A stretch of DNA of 22,428 nt from Methanothermobacter tenebrarum (GTDB taxonomy: Archaea > Methanobacteriota > Methanobacteria > Methanobacteriales > DSM-23052), in assembly GCF_023167465.1 (NCBI RefSeq), contig NZ_AP025699.1, positions 1 through 22,428 on the forward strand, given 5' to 3'. This document shows, one piece after another, positions 5,849-13,376 of the stretch (positions within the stretch are counted from its first letter, which is position 1; each line of letters opens with the position of its first letter). Made by a program: the position numbers and the translations under genes. The notes under the pieces are model-generated. The model made no database searches, was not told the DNA's origin, and was given only the letters and a program-made list of their open reading frames with translations.

Positions 5849-6568
5849 ATGAAATGGTACACACACGCAATCTTTGCAATAGTAATAGGAGCAGACATAG
5901 GATTTCTACTCGGGGCAGAACTGACAATACGATTCTTCATCATAACAATCATCGCAAGCCTCATCATCGACTTCGCAGAAAAAGCGATCTTCAACGAACA
6001 CAAAAGACAACTACACAACATATTTACCATAATACCTTGTATTCTGGCCTACTTGTTCTTTGATATGACAATCGGCGCGGCCTTAACTGCAGGAATACTT
6101 TCACACATCATCCTGGATTGCATAACACCAACAGGATGCCCACTATTCTGGCCAATAAATAAGAAAAAGTACGACGTAAAATGGAAGTACAGTGACAACA
6201 AGGCACGGGAAAAAAGGATTCTTGCAACGGTCTCATTGCTCGCGTTATTAACGGTTCTGATTCTTTTGCCACAGGGCCCATTCATGTCCGCTATCAGCGC
6301 CTGGACAGGTAACAAGAATGAAACTAATTCAACAAACTCTACACACTTAGATCTTCGCATAAACCTTAACGATCCTACAAAAGACATGTGGATCTATCCA
6401 TTACCCAACGGGAGCATATTTATCGACATCGTAGACGAAGGGCAAGGATATATGACCAATTATTATTACTCCTACCCAAGATCCTATCCCAGATATTACC
6501 CTATTTATCGCGAACCTTCCATACCCAAGAATACGTCACCCCAAGAAGAGGAGGAAGAGGAGGGATAA
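5849..6568 (+). CDS. YdjM-like membrane-bound metal-dependent hydrolase
   Basis: 239 aa, resembling the LexA-regulated YdjM family (PF04307) of integral membrane proteins annotated as metal-dependent hydrolases. Seen: start WYTHAIFAIVIGADIGFLLG, several membrane spans to about residue 100, a conserved HIILDCITPTGCPLFWPI block at about 94-111, and one more span (LLALLTVLILLP). The C-terminal third is unusual for the family: an Asn/Thr-rich presumably extracellular part, a Tyr/Pro/Ser-rich run (YYYSYPRSYPRYYPIYREP) and a glutamate tail. ATG 5849 has GGGATGAG upstream. The next gene starts 3 bp after the stop. Catalysis is unproven for the family; the substrate is unknown. Confidence 0.75.
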   Translation: MKWYTHAIFAIVIGADIGFLLGAELTIRFFIITIIASLIIDFAEKAIFNEHKRQLHNIFTIIPCILAYLFFDMTIGAALTAGILSHIILDCITPTGCPLFWPINKKKYDVKWKYSDNKAREKRILATVSLLALLTVLILLPQGPFMSAISAWTGNKNETNSTNSTHLDLRINLNDPTKDMWIYPLPNGSIFIDIVDEGQGYMTNYYYSYPRSYPRYYPIYREPSIPKNTSPQEEEEEEG

Positions 6569-6571
6569 GGG

Positions 6572-6820
6572 GTGGTAAAAAGGAGAGTAGAAATCAAAAA
6601 AATACATGAAATGATAAAAAAACTCGAAAGAACATACAACAAAAACAAAATCTACACACAAAAAACATACATAGACGCGCGAACAGCCTGCAAACTCGAG
6701 ATCATAAGTTACTTAGAATCTAGATCAAAAAGTGAGATAGCACGAAAAGCAATACAATTATTCATAGAAGCATATGAATCCAAAAACGGCAACCTGCTAA
6801 ACAAGATGAAACATCAATAG
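6572..6820 (+). CDS. Small ribbon-helix-helix-like protein
   Basis: 82-aa basic protein started by GTG, 3 bp after the YdjM stop; SD GGAGGG at 6559-6564 lies within the end of that gene, so translation is coupled. After a Lys-rich N-terminus, KTYIDARTACKLEIISYLES (about 31-50) could be a strand plus helix A, and SKSEIARKAIQLFIEAY (about 53-69) is very like helix B of ribbon-helix-helix (CopG/MetJ-type) DNA-binding domains. Likely a transcriptional or copy-control regulator. Last gene before terminator module C. Confidence 0.65.
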   Translation: MVKRRVEIKKIHEMIKKLERTYNKNKIYTQKTYIDARTACKLEIISYLESRSKSEIARKAIQLFIEAYESKNGNLLNKMKHQ

Positions 6821-6824
6821 TGCA

Positions 6825-6890
6825 CCCTCACCCGCCCACCCATACGATTAGCTGCGGCCTCGCCTCCGGCTCGGCCGCGGAATTTTATTT
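6825..6890 (+). terminator. C-tract/hairpin 3'-end module C
   Basis: Starts 4 bp after the stop of the RHH-like gene. C-tracts CCCTCACCCGCCCACCC (6825-6841), ATACGATTAGC, hairpin GCGGCC(TCG...CTC)GGCCGC (6853-6879) and GAATTTTATTT. Same module as at 1261, 4564 and 8705. Confidence 0.8.
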
Positions 6891-6917
6891 CTGAATAATT
6901 GAACGCTTTTTTCAGTA

Positions 6918-6976
6918 TCTGAGCCGTTTTTGGGCCCAAAAATATCATAATACTATATCAGTAGAATATATTAACA
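6918..6976 (+). promoter_or_regulatory. Promoter/operator shared by the two secreted-protein genes, copy 1
   Basis: TCTGAGCCG, then the perfect palindrome TTTTTGGGCCCAAAAA (6928-6943), then ATCATAATACTAT and a TATA-like GAATATATTA (6964-6973), about 25 bp before the gene start at 6998. A closely similar block lies at 7416-7470 before the DUF11 gene. Confidence 0.65.
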
Positions 6977-6997
6977 TAGAATTGTGGAGGTGAAAAA

Positions 6998-7327
6998 TTG
7001 AGGATAAAAAATGCATTAATCACATTAATGCTATTGGCCATACTCGGCGCGAGCATCAGCGTAGGGACGGTAGTAGCACAAGAAAATAACGATGAAGAGA
7101 TAATCATCGACGAAAGTGAAGATCTCAACGAGGATGTGGAAAACGATGAAGGACTCGAAGAAGACTTGACAAATTTTGAACCAGCCATCGACACCGAAAG
7201 CGAAGGCCAGGAAGCGGCTGCAGGAACCGTGCCAATGCAACCCACAGGGGCCCCACTACTACCTGTGATCCTATCAGTGACCTTAATAGCAACTGGTTTG
7301 CTGGCAAGTGTAAGGTACAAGTTTTGA
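6998..7327 (+). CDS. Small acidic surface-anchored protein
   Basis: 109 aa starting at TTG, with SD GGAGGTGA at 6987-6994 placed four bases upstream. A signal peptide (MRIKNALITLMLLAILGASI...VVAQ, cleavage about residue 27) is followed by a very acidic, disordered-looking region (about 28-70), a Pro/Thr linker MQPTGAPLLP and a C-terminal hydrophobic helix ending in SVRYKF. The linker plus helix plus basic end resemble C-terminal anchor signals found on methanogen surface proteins (possible archaeosortase-type processing; inferred). It shares its promoter block with the next gene. Confidence 0.75.
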   Translation: MRIKNALITLMLLAILGASISVGTVVAQENNDEEIIIDESEDLNEDVENDEGLEEDLTNFEPAIDTESEGQEAAAGTVPMQPTGAPLLPVILSVTLIATGLLASVRYKF

Positions 7328-7415
7328 TGTCTTACTCTTTTTTTCTATTATTTCTTTATAATAATATTGAATTCTCTTTTGTTGACATAGGTTTTATTTC
7401 ATTGTTCTTTCCAAA

Positions 7416-7470
7416 ATCTGAGCCATTTTCGGGCCTAAAATCATATAATACTAATTTTATAAAATATATT
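7416..7470 (+). promoter_or_regulatory. Promoter/operator shared by the two secreted-protein genes, copy 2
   Basis: ATCTGAGCCATTTTCGGGCC, TAAAATCATATAATACTA and a TATA-like AAAATATATTAT (7461-7472) in the same order as at 6918-6976. The TTTT-GGGCC-AAAA core is again nearly palindromic, suggesting one regulator for both genes. Confidence 0.65.
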
Positions 7471-7505
7471 ATCGCAGAAAAAAATGTTAAGTGGGGTGAT
7501 ACACC

Positions 7506-8696
7506 TTGAGAAAATATCTGTTTGTGCCGTTGCTGCTGCTAGGGCTCATGTTTGTCATGGCAGACTCAGCCTCAGCAGCTGACGGCTACTTCTACGAAGT
7601 AAACCAAAACCAGACAACTGCCAAGGTTGGCGACCACGTACAAATAGAGGTAGTAGTAGACACCATCCCATCAGATCAGGGCTATAGCCTGGACAACGTA
7701 ACAGTACAGGCCTACATCACGCCACGACTCAAAGTAGAAAATGTAAGCACCACATATGGAACATATGAGAACGGCACATGGTACCTCGGAGACGGATACT
7801 ACGGAACCGCAACCGCAACATTCTACTGCCTCGTGAACGGAACAGGAACACTCACAGGACAATTCTACCTCAGAGCCAACAACGACGAAAACTGGGATAA
7901 CAACTATGCCAGGATAGACATTGATGTGCCATTCACAGACCTAAAAGCCACAGCAAGAGCACCCACCAGACTATCACCCGGACAAACTTTCAACTATACT
8001 GTCACAATCGTGAATATGGGTGTGGAAAACGCAACTAACACACAAATGCAAATAAACCTACCCTCTACAGTGGAATACCAATCCTACACAGCCGATAAGG
8101 GAACATTCGACCCACAGACGGGGATTTGGACAATTGGCACGCTAGCATACGACAACGACGACAATGAAAACGATGATCCACTCGGTGAAAACGCAACACT
8201 AACATTAACCCTAAAAGTTAAACCAGACGCCGCAGCAGGACAATACAACATCACAACACTTACAACCTGCGACTTGAGCTTGCTAAGTGTATTCCAAGCC
8301 AGCCCAACGAGAGCACTCACTGTATTAGACACCAACAGAGTACAGTTACTGATATCCAATCCAACCGGTGTAAGACAAAGACATGTGATCTACCTGACGA
8401 TAATAGATGGTTCAACAACAATAAAACGAAGCTACAACTTCTATCTAGGAGCAGGAGGAACCAGGACGATAACACTCGGTAACTTGCACAGGGGAGCGCA
8501 GATCAAAATCACACAATACACATACAACGCCGAACGCACCAGCAAGACAATACAATACAAACAGAAAATCACAAGTAACGCACACCAAAACGAAAAAATT
8601 ACCACAGTACAGAATGTGAGAGGCAGGCAACGACAAGCAATAAAAAGAATCACAAGAGCCACAATCAACAACCAATTCCAAATAATCTACACATAG
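7506..8696 (+). CDS. Secreted DUF11-type surface protein
   Basis: 396 aa; TTG start with SD GGGGTGAT (7493-7500) five bases upstream. Signal peptide MRKYLFVPLLLLGLMFVMAD with cleavage near ASA-AD (about residue 25). Two immunoglobulin-like beta repeats of the DUF11/conserved-repeat type: about 27-145 and 146-270; compare YGTYENGTWYLGDG with KGTFDPQTGIWTIGTL, and VNMGVENATNTQMQINLPST. Many N-x-S/T sites. The last 120 residues are a different, Arg/Lys/Gln-rich beta domain without a membrane anchor, possibly interacting with the cell wall or with the acidic protein encoded just upstream. Ends 8 bp before terminator module D. Confidence 0.8.
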   Translation: MRKYLFVPLLLLGLMFVMADSASAADGYFYEVNQNQTTAKVGDHVQIEVVVDTIPSDQGYSLDNVTVQAYITPRLKVENVSTTYGTYENGTWYLGDGYYGTATATFYCLVNGTGTLTGQFYLRANNDENWDNNYARIDIDVPFTDLKATARAPTRLSPGQTFNYTVTIVNMGVENATNTQMQINLPSTVEYQSYTADKGTFDPQTGIWTIGTLAYDNDDNENDDPLGENATLTLTLKVKPDAAAGQYNITTLTTCDLSLLSVFQASPTRALTVLDTNRVQLLISNPTGVRQRHVIYLTIIDGSTTIKRSYNFYLGAGGTRTITLGNLHRGAQIKITQYTYNAERTSKTIQYKQKITSNAHQNEKITTVQNVRGRQRQAIKRITRATINNQFQIIYT

Positions 8697-8704
8697 ACAG
8701 TGTA

Positions 8705-8758
8705 CCCGCCCACCCACCCCATATTAGCCGCGCCCCGTAAGGGACGCGGGGATTTTAT
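8705..8758 (+). terminator. C-tract/hairpin 3'-end module D
   Basis: CCCGCCCACCCACCCC (8705-8720), identical to module A over 16 bases, then ATATTAGCC, a stem around CGTAAG (CGCGCCCC/GGGACGCGGGG region, 8729-8751) and ATTTTATTATT. Confidence 0.8.
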
Positions 8759-8789
8759 TATTCTTTCCAACCAAGGGAGGTTAAAAAAA

Positions 8790-9203
8790 ATGGGAGGTTC
8801 TTCCATGACTGATATTGAAAATTTCAAGAAGGTAACAAAAATCACAGAAATTAGAAATGAACTCAAGGAATATGATTTCGAAATGAGATTGTTGCAGGAT
8901 GCTGAATTGCATCTTGCAATTGCAGGCGACGGCGAAGCACTATACCTACTCCTAATACTACTACCCTACCAGGACAAATTCAAAATACTCAAGAGGCACA
9001 TTTGGAAGTTCAAAACACTTGCCTACAAGTTCAATGCAAAAACATACCTCGTAACATATAATGTGATCGCGGCATTTTATCCATTACATGCGCTTGAAGA
9101 CGCCGGGAAATATTTTGTTTTGGACACGGAAAAAGCAAAGGGCATGATGTTTTCATTTGATACGATAGTTTCTGAACAGTTAGAAGAGAGACTCGCAGTT
9201 TAA
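8790..9203 (+). CDS. Unknown cytoplasmic protein (about 133-138 aa)
   Basis: No family recognised. The protein has a charged N-terminal part (ITEIRNELKEYDFEMRLLQDAELHLAIAG, shown here as ITEIRNELKEYDFEM and AELHLAIAG), a hydrophobic LYLLLILLPYQDKF stretch, then an alternating alpha/beta pattern with KTYLVTYNVIAAFYPL and KYFVLDTEKAKGMMF; a small alpha/beta or nuclease-like fold is possible but I see no catalytic motif. Two starts are each served by a GGGAGGT SD: ATG 8790 (SD 8775-8781) and ATG 8805 (SD 8792-8798, inside the gene). It converges with the NERD gene with 4 bp between stops. Confidence 0.65.
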   Translation: MGGSSMTDIENFKKVTKITEIRNELKEYDFEMRLLQDAELHLAIAGDGEALYLLLILLPYQDKFKILKRHIWKFKTLAYKFNAKTYLVTYNVIAAFYPLHALEDAGKYFVLDTEKAKGMMFSFDTIVSEQLEERLAV

Positions 9204-9207
9204 ATTT

Positions 9208-9879
9208 TTATTTTTTTAATTTTGAGATTATTTTGTCGATATCTTTTAATGTTTTTGTGTCAATACTTCCTTTCCTAGTTTTGATGTAGTTGACTAATTC
9301 AACTGGCATTAAGACAACATATCCTTTTGGTTCTTTGTGTATTTTTGCGTTTTTGTTTACCATGACGACTATGGCTTCTATCCATATTCTTTTTCTTATC
9401 CCCTTTGATCGTAGGAATTCTTTAAATTTCAAAACGCTGGTTTTGATTTGCTTGCCAGGGCTATGGAAAATTATTTTATTGCCATTTTTGGTTTTTTTGT
9501 ACCATGTTTCTCCTTCTATTATGTATTGGCCGGTGTAGTTCTTTGTTTCTATTACAAAAATATTATTTTTTCCAATTACGAGATGGTCAATATTACCTCC
9601 ATAATTGGAGAATTTCAGGTCATCATATCTTTTGTATTCGTCATCTGGTAGGAAAGATAGAATCTTTGAAATTACCTTTTCGCCTTCAACTCCTTTTTTC
9701 CAACTATAACCTTCCTTTCTGGCGACGAGAATTATAATGATCCCTGAGATAATCATGGAAATAGATATATGAGCTTCACTAGGTGTTAGGAGTACTATGA
9801 CTACTCCCAGCATGATTAAAATTCCTCCTAACCCATACATTATTTCATATAGTATGCTCATGTGTTGTGTATAGCCCAT
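9208..9879 (-). CDS. NERD-domain membrane protein
   Basis: 223 aa. Two N-terminal membrane helices (about 12-32 and 38-53) are followed by a nuclease-related domain (NERD, PF08378): GVEGEKVISKIL (63-74), GNIDHLVIGKNNIFVIETKN (95-114) and a WY strand, with D98, E111 and K113 matching the PD-(D/E)XK-type active site D...ExK. NERD proteins are often near DNA-processing genes and on plasmids; the substrate here is unknown. ATG 9879 is preceded by GGGGGGAT, seven bases upstream. Divergent from the coiled-coil gene across the TACAATA cluster. Confidence 0.8.
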   Translation of the reverse strand: MGYTQHMSILYEIMYGLGGILIMLGVVIVLLTPSEAHISISMIISGIIIILVARKEGYSWKKGVEGEKVISKILSFLPDDEYKRYDDLKFSNYGGNIDHLVIGKNNIFVIETKNYTGQYIIEGETWYKKTKNGNKIIFHSPGKQIKTSVLKFKEFLRSKGIRKRIWIEAIVVMVNKNAKIHKEPKGYVVLMPVELVNYIKTRKGSIDTKTLKDIDKIISKLKK

Positions 9880-9978
9880 CCCAATTATCCCCCCATGTAT
9901 AGTATCTAAATCTGCACTTAGATTACAAATAAAATCTTAAAGCCTTCTAAAATTAAAAAATTTTGAATCAAAACTTTC

Positions 9979-10166
9979 TACAATATAATATTGTATCATG
10001 CCAATAGACCACAATAGATTCTACAATATACTATTGTAAAATACCAATAGAATACAGCGAATATTCGTAGTCTACAATAGATTATCGTAGCAACGAAAAT
10101 ATTCTACAATATACTACAATATACTACTACAATATTATATTGTAGAATCTACAATAGAATACAATA
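9979..10166. repeat. TACAATA repeat cluster
   Basis: About ten TACAATA/ACAATAG elements within 190 bp, including perfect palindromes TACAATATAATATTGTA (9979-9995), TACAATA-TAC-TATTGTA (10022-10038) and CTACAATATTATATTGTAG (10127-10145), plus CGAATATTCG (10058-10067). Direct copies continue at 10071, 10104, 10114, 10149 and 10160, the last reaching the ATG at 10166. Organisation fits an operator array or a centromere-like partition site. Full-length copies and palindromes are seen directly; the role is inferred. Confidence 0.8.
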
Positions 10167-10594
10167 TGAAATTTTTAGAGTCTACCCTCAAGTGTTATGA
10201 GCGCAGGTACAAGCACAAAAAAAGAGAATACAAAACAATACAATACACAATCAACCTAAAAAAAGACAAAGTAGAATCACAAGGCTTCAAATGCAACCAA
10301 GAAATATACATAATCCCCAAACCAGAATTCCAAGAACTAATAGAAACCTACCAAAAATACGAAAAAATACTAGAAGAAAACAGAAAACTAACAAAACAAC
10401 TAGATCAGGTGCAGGTCGATTATGATAAATTGAAAAATGAGCACAGGCACTTACAAGAAGTGTACAAGAAGAGAGAAAAACAAATCAGCCACCTGGAAAA
10501 CGAAGTAAAAAGACTACAAAACCGTGGCATAATCCAAATCATCCTAGAAAAGTTAACTAAAAGAAAGGCGATAGAAACATCCAAAGAAGAATAG
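10166..10594 (+). CDS. Coiled-coil protein with possible AbrB-like N-terminus
   Basis: 142 aa, very lysine-rich. Residues 20-55 (YKTIQYTINLKKDKVESQGF, then CNQEIYIIPKPEFQELI) resemble the swapped-hairpin pattern of AbrB/SpoVT-type DNA-binding domains (weak). Residues about 58-127 are a long uninterrupted coiled coil (LEENRKLTKQLDQVQ..., KKREKQISHLENEVKRLQ), and the C-terminus is basic. No SD: TACAATA repeats run up to the ATG, so translation is probably leaderless. An N-terminal DNA-binding region plus a coiled coil behind a repeat array suggests an autoregulator or a plasmid partition adaptor. No ParA-like ATPase was found in the window. Confidence 0.7.
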   Translation: MKFLESTLKCYERRYKHKKREYKTIQYTINLKKDKVESQGFKCNQEIYIIPKPEFQELIETYQKYEKILEENRKLTKQLDQVQVDYDKLKNEHRHLQEVYKKREKQISHLENEVKRLQNRGIIQIILEKLTKRKAIETSKEE

Positions 10595-10600
10595 AGATGG

Positions 10601-11719
10601 TTATTTGAATGGTTCTGGTGTTAAGTTAAGGCTGTCAATGATTTTCATGGCTGATTCGAGGTTTTCAGCGACTTTTAGGACTTCTTCAACGGACCAGAAC
10701 GTTAAATCACGTCTGAATTCTTCGGGTAGCCCCTTAGACTCTCTTTCTATCCTTTTTAATTGTTCTTCGTCTGATATTGCGATAACTTTCTGTACTGTGG
10801 GGTTGCTCTTGGACTTTTGCAAATTCATTAATAGGCTGTCGATGGATCCCTTCTTGTGGATTTCGAAAACATAGTTTACGATTCCAAGGTTTCCGATCCT
10901 GGCACTCCAGACCACATCCACCCTTGCACCATGGGCAACCTGAACCTCTGTATTAGCCTCAAAACCCAACATTAAACCTATATCCCTTGTCAAATCCCGT
11001 ATTTCATCATGGTCGAAAGCAAAGACTCGCCGGTGGCCCCTAACATTCTGAATTGTCAAATCATCGAAATCTTCAATGCTCGATGTATCGGGTTCTTGCT
11101 CCATTTGACTTAATTCAAAGAAAAAGACATGTGCAAAAAACAAACCTATTTTTTCTCCTTCTGGTTCATCTAGTTGTTTATGGATGGATTTTACTAGTTC
11201 GTTATAAATTTTATATTCTTTTGGTGAAAGCGCGTACTTACTTGTATCTACCATGTCTATGCCTAGGATGTCGAGGGCTTCCCTGGCTCTGCGGTTCCAT
11301 AAAGCACACTCATGAGGTTGAAGGTATGCTAAAATCTCTGTTATAGTGGCTGGTCCCAGGCCTTTAATCATCCCAAGAACTTTTCCATACCTTTTATGTG
11401 GAGACATGGAAGTGTCTGTCAATATCTTAAAGGCTTCTCTGACCTTTTCCATCCCATTATCTGCTATGATTTCTTGAGCGCGATAATGTATGTTTCCCCG
11501 GAATCTTCTAAAGGCCCATGTATTTGATAGTATTTCCTCAAAGTCAATCTCTGAAAGACCATCTACCTTTTCACGGAACTTCTTCTGGAAATAGGATATA
11601 CGGTACAAAATATCCTTCTCATCCTCTTCAAACTCTCCACTTTCTCTGTAACTTGGATAAAGCTTTTCAAAATACTCTTTCACTTTCTTTTTTTGTTTAT
11701 CGTTTAATTCAGCTTTCAT
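10601..11719 (-). CDS. Helix-hairpin-helix protein with PD-(D/E)XK-like C-terminus
   Basis: 372 aa. Middle: MIKGLGPATITEILAYLQPH (117-136) is a helix-hairpin-helix of the kind found in DNA glycosylases and other DNA-binding proteins, followed by WNRRAREALDILG. C-terminus: GARVDVVW (264-271) and YVFEIHKKGS (283-292) give a D...ExHK layout like a restriction-type nuclease core (D268, E286, with H288/K289 in place of the usual ExK). Not matched to a named family. ATG 11719 has SD GGGGAG six bases upstream. Its stop lies 6 bp from the stop of the converging coiled-coil gene; its start is divergent from the beta-CASP gene. Probable DNA-binding nuclease; no cognate methylase adjacent. Confidence 0.7.
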   Translation of the reverse strand: MKAELNDKQKKKVKEYFEKLYPSYRESGEFEEDEKDILYRISYFQKKFREKVDGLSEIDFEEILSNTWAFRRFRGNIHYRAQEIIADNGMEKVREAFKILTDTSMSPHKRYGKVLGMIKGLGPATITEILAYLQPHECALWNRRAREALDILGIDMVDTSKYALSPKEYKIYNELVKSIHKQLDEPEGEKIGLFFAHVFFFELSQMEQEPDTSSIEDFDDLTIQNVRGHRRVFAFDHDEIRDLTRDIGLMLGFEANTEVQVAHGARVDVVWSARIGNLGIVNYVFEIHKKGSIDSLLMNLQKSKSNPTVQKVIAISDEEQLKRIERESKGLPEEFRRDLTFWSVEEVLKVAENLESAMKIIDSLNLTPEPFK

Positions 11720-11790
11720 GCAAACTCTCCCCAGCTTTTAGGCTGTCTTACATAATCTTTATGTATTTGGTGGGTAGAATATATGTCTTT

Positions 11791-13290
11791 ATGACATCCC
11801 TCAGGTTTTATGGTGGGGTGGATGAAATCGGCGGCAACAAAATACTAGTCAAAGACAAAAACAGTATATTCCTAGATTTTGGGATGAGCTTTTCACAAGC
11901 CAACAAGTTCCTTTCAGCATTCCTACAACCACGCAAATGTAACGGGATCCTGGACTTTGTCGAATTAGGCCTACTACCCTGGATAAAAGGTATTTACCGT
12001 GAAGATTATTTGAGGCATTGTGGACTACCATGTGAAGATAGGCCAGCCATTGATGGTGTGATTTTAAGCCATTCACATATGGACCATTCAGCATACATAA
12101 ACCATCTAAGGGATGATATACCAACCTATACTACCTTGGAATCATATATAATCTTAGAGGCTTTGGATGAGACCAGTAGAACATCATTCACAGATTTAGT
12201 AAGCCTAAAGAGAACATTCCATTTCATCCCAAAGGCACGTGGCGATGGATTCAAAAGGTTACAAGGAAGAGAAGCTCAAATAGAAAGGGATATGAGGATA
12301 ATAAGACCTTATAGGTTGTTCGAGATAGGTGAAGTTGCTGCGATGTTTGCACCTGTTGATCATTCATTGCCAGGGGCTTCAGCCCAAATAATAGAAACCA
12401 GCGAAGAAACCATAGTATATACTGGTGATTTGCGATTCCATGGTAGAAGAGGAAAAGACACCAAAAAATTCGTGAAAAAGGCCAAGAAGGTCAGTCCCAC
12501 AACCATGATCTGTGAAGGCACGAGAATAGACCAGAATGAAAACATAACAGAAGCTGACATAGAAAAAAGGGCCACAAAAATCATATCAGATTCCAAGGAC
12601 CTTGTGGTTGTGGATTATCCTATAAGAGACCTTGACAGACTACTAACATTCTATAATGTGGCAAAAAACACAGACAGAACACTCACAGTAAACTTGAAAC
12701 AAGCCTATATTCTCAACCAACTCCAAACAGGAGACTATCCAAGCCTAGATGATGTTGCCATCTATGTGCCAAGGAAGAATTGGGGACTCATAGGAGACTC
12801 ATATGCATGCTTCGATGGAAAATGGCTACCAGCATCAGAGATAGAAAAACTGGACCCATACTACATAGAAAGAGACTATGAGCGTTGGGAGCGAAAATTC
12901 CTAAAACTAGAAAACACCATAACCTATAAGGATCTTAGAGAAGAGCCCAACCAATACATTTTCAGGTGCGACTTCTTCGAACTCAAGGAACTAATTGACA
13001 TCAAACCTGAAAAGGGAATCTATATAAGGTCCATGACAGAGCCATTCGATGAAGAAATGCTAATAGACTACAAGAAGGTGAAAAATTGGCTCAAACACTT
13101 CAACTTAACCCTAATCAAAGGGATGCACGCATCAGGCCATGCCTCAGGCCCAGAAATAATAGAAATGATAAGAGAGATAGAACCAGAAAAACTTCACCCT
13201 ATACACACAGAAAAGAAAGAAAACTTCAAAGTATTAAAAGACGACAAAATAAAAATCATAAACCCCACAAAAGAAACCTTATTTAAATGA
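11791..13290 (+). CDS. Metallo-beta-lactamase/beta-CASP hydrolase (RNase J-like)
   Basis: About 499 aa. The frame is open from 11518, but upstream of 11761 it lies antisense to the HhH gene, so ATG 11791 (or 11761) is the likely start. Motifs: SHSHMDHSAY (93-102; HxHxDH metal site), PVDHSLPGAS (motif III His), YTGDLRFHG (motif IV Asp), CEGTRIDQNEN (beta-CASP motif A), then ISxxHAS-like MHASGHASGPE and HPIHTEKK near the C-terminus (motif C). These mark zinc-dependent nucleases of the RNase J/CPSF type acting on RNA (possibly DNA). On a plasmid it may process plasmid RNAs or act in defence; unknown. Divergent from the HhH nuclease gene with about 70 bp between starts. Confidence 0.8.
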   Translation: MTSLRFYGGVDEIGGNKILVKDKNSIFLDFGMSFSQANKFLSAFLQPRKCNGILDFVELGLLPWIKGIYREDYLRHCGLPCEDRPAIDGVILSHSHMDHSAYINHLRDDIPTYTTLESYIILEALDETSRTSFTDLVSLKRTFHFIPKARGDGFKRLQGREAQIERDMRIIRPYRLFEIGEVAAMFAPVDHSLPGASAQIIETSEETIVYTGDLRFHGRRGKDTKKFVKKAKKVSPTTMICEGTRIDQNENITEADIEKRATKIISDSKDLVVVDYPIRDLDRLLTFYNVAKNTDRTLTVNLKQAYILNQLQTGDYPSLDDVAIYVPRKNWGLIGDSYACFDGKWLPASEIEKLDPYYIERDYERWERKFLKLENTITYKDLREEPNQYIFRCDFFELKELIDIKPEKGIYIRSMTEPFDEEMLIDYKKVKNWLKHFNLTLIKGMHASGHASGPEIIEMIREIEPEKLHPIHTEKKENFKVLKDDKIKIINPTKETLFK

Positions 13291-13376
13291 AGCAAATGTG
13301 GATCCCTCAATAAAATACAGGAAAGACATTCAACTACAAAAAAGAATAGGGTATTAATGAAAAAGAAAGCAATAAA

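Noticed and set aside
9290..9737. Three plus-strand frames inside the NERD gene
   Set aside because: Antisense shadows of a gene with clear NERD motifs.
11518..11790. N-terminal extension of the beta-CASP gene
   Set aside because: Antisense to the start of the HhH gene, not similar to the family, and upstream of the likely promoter.
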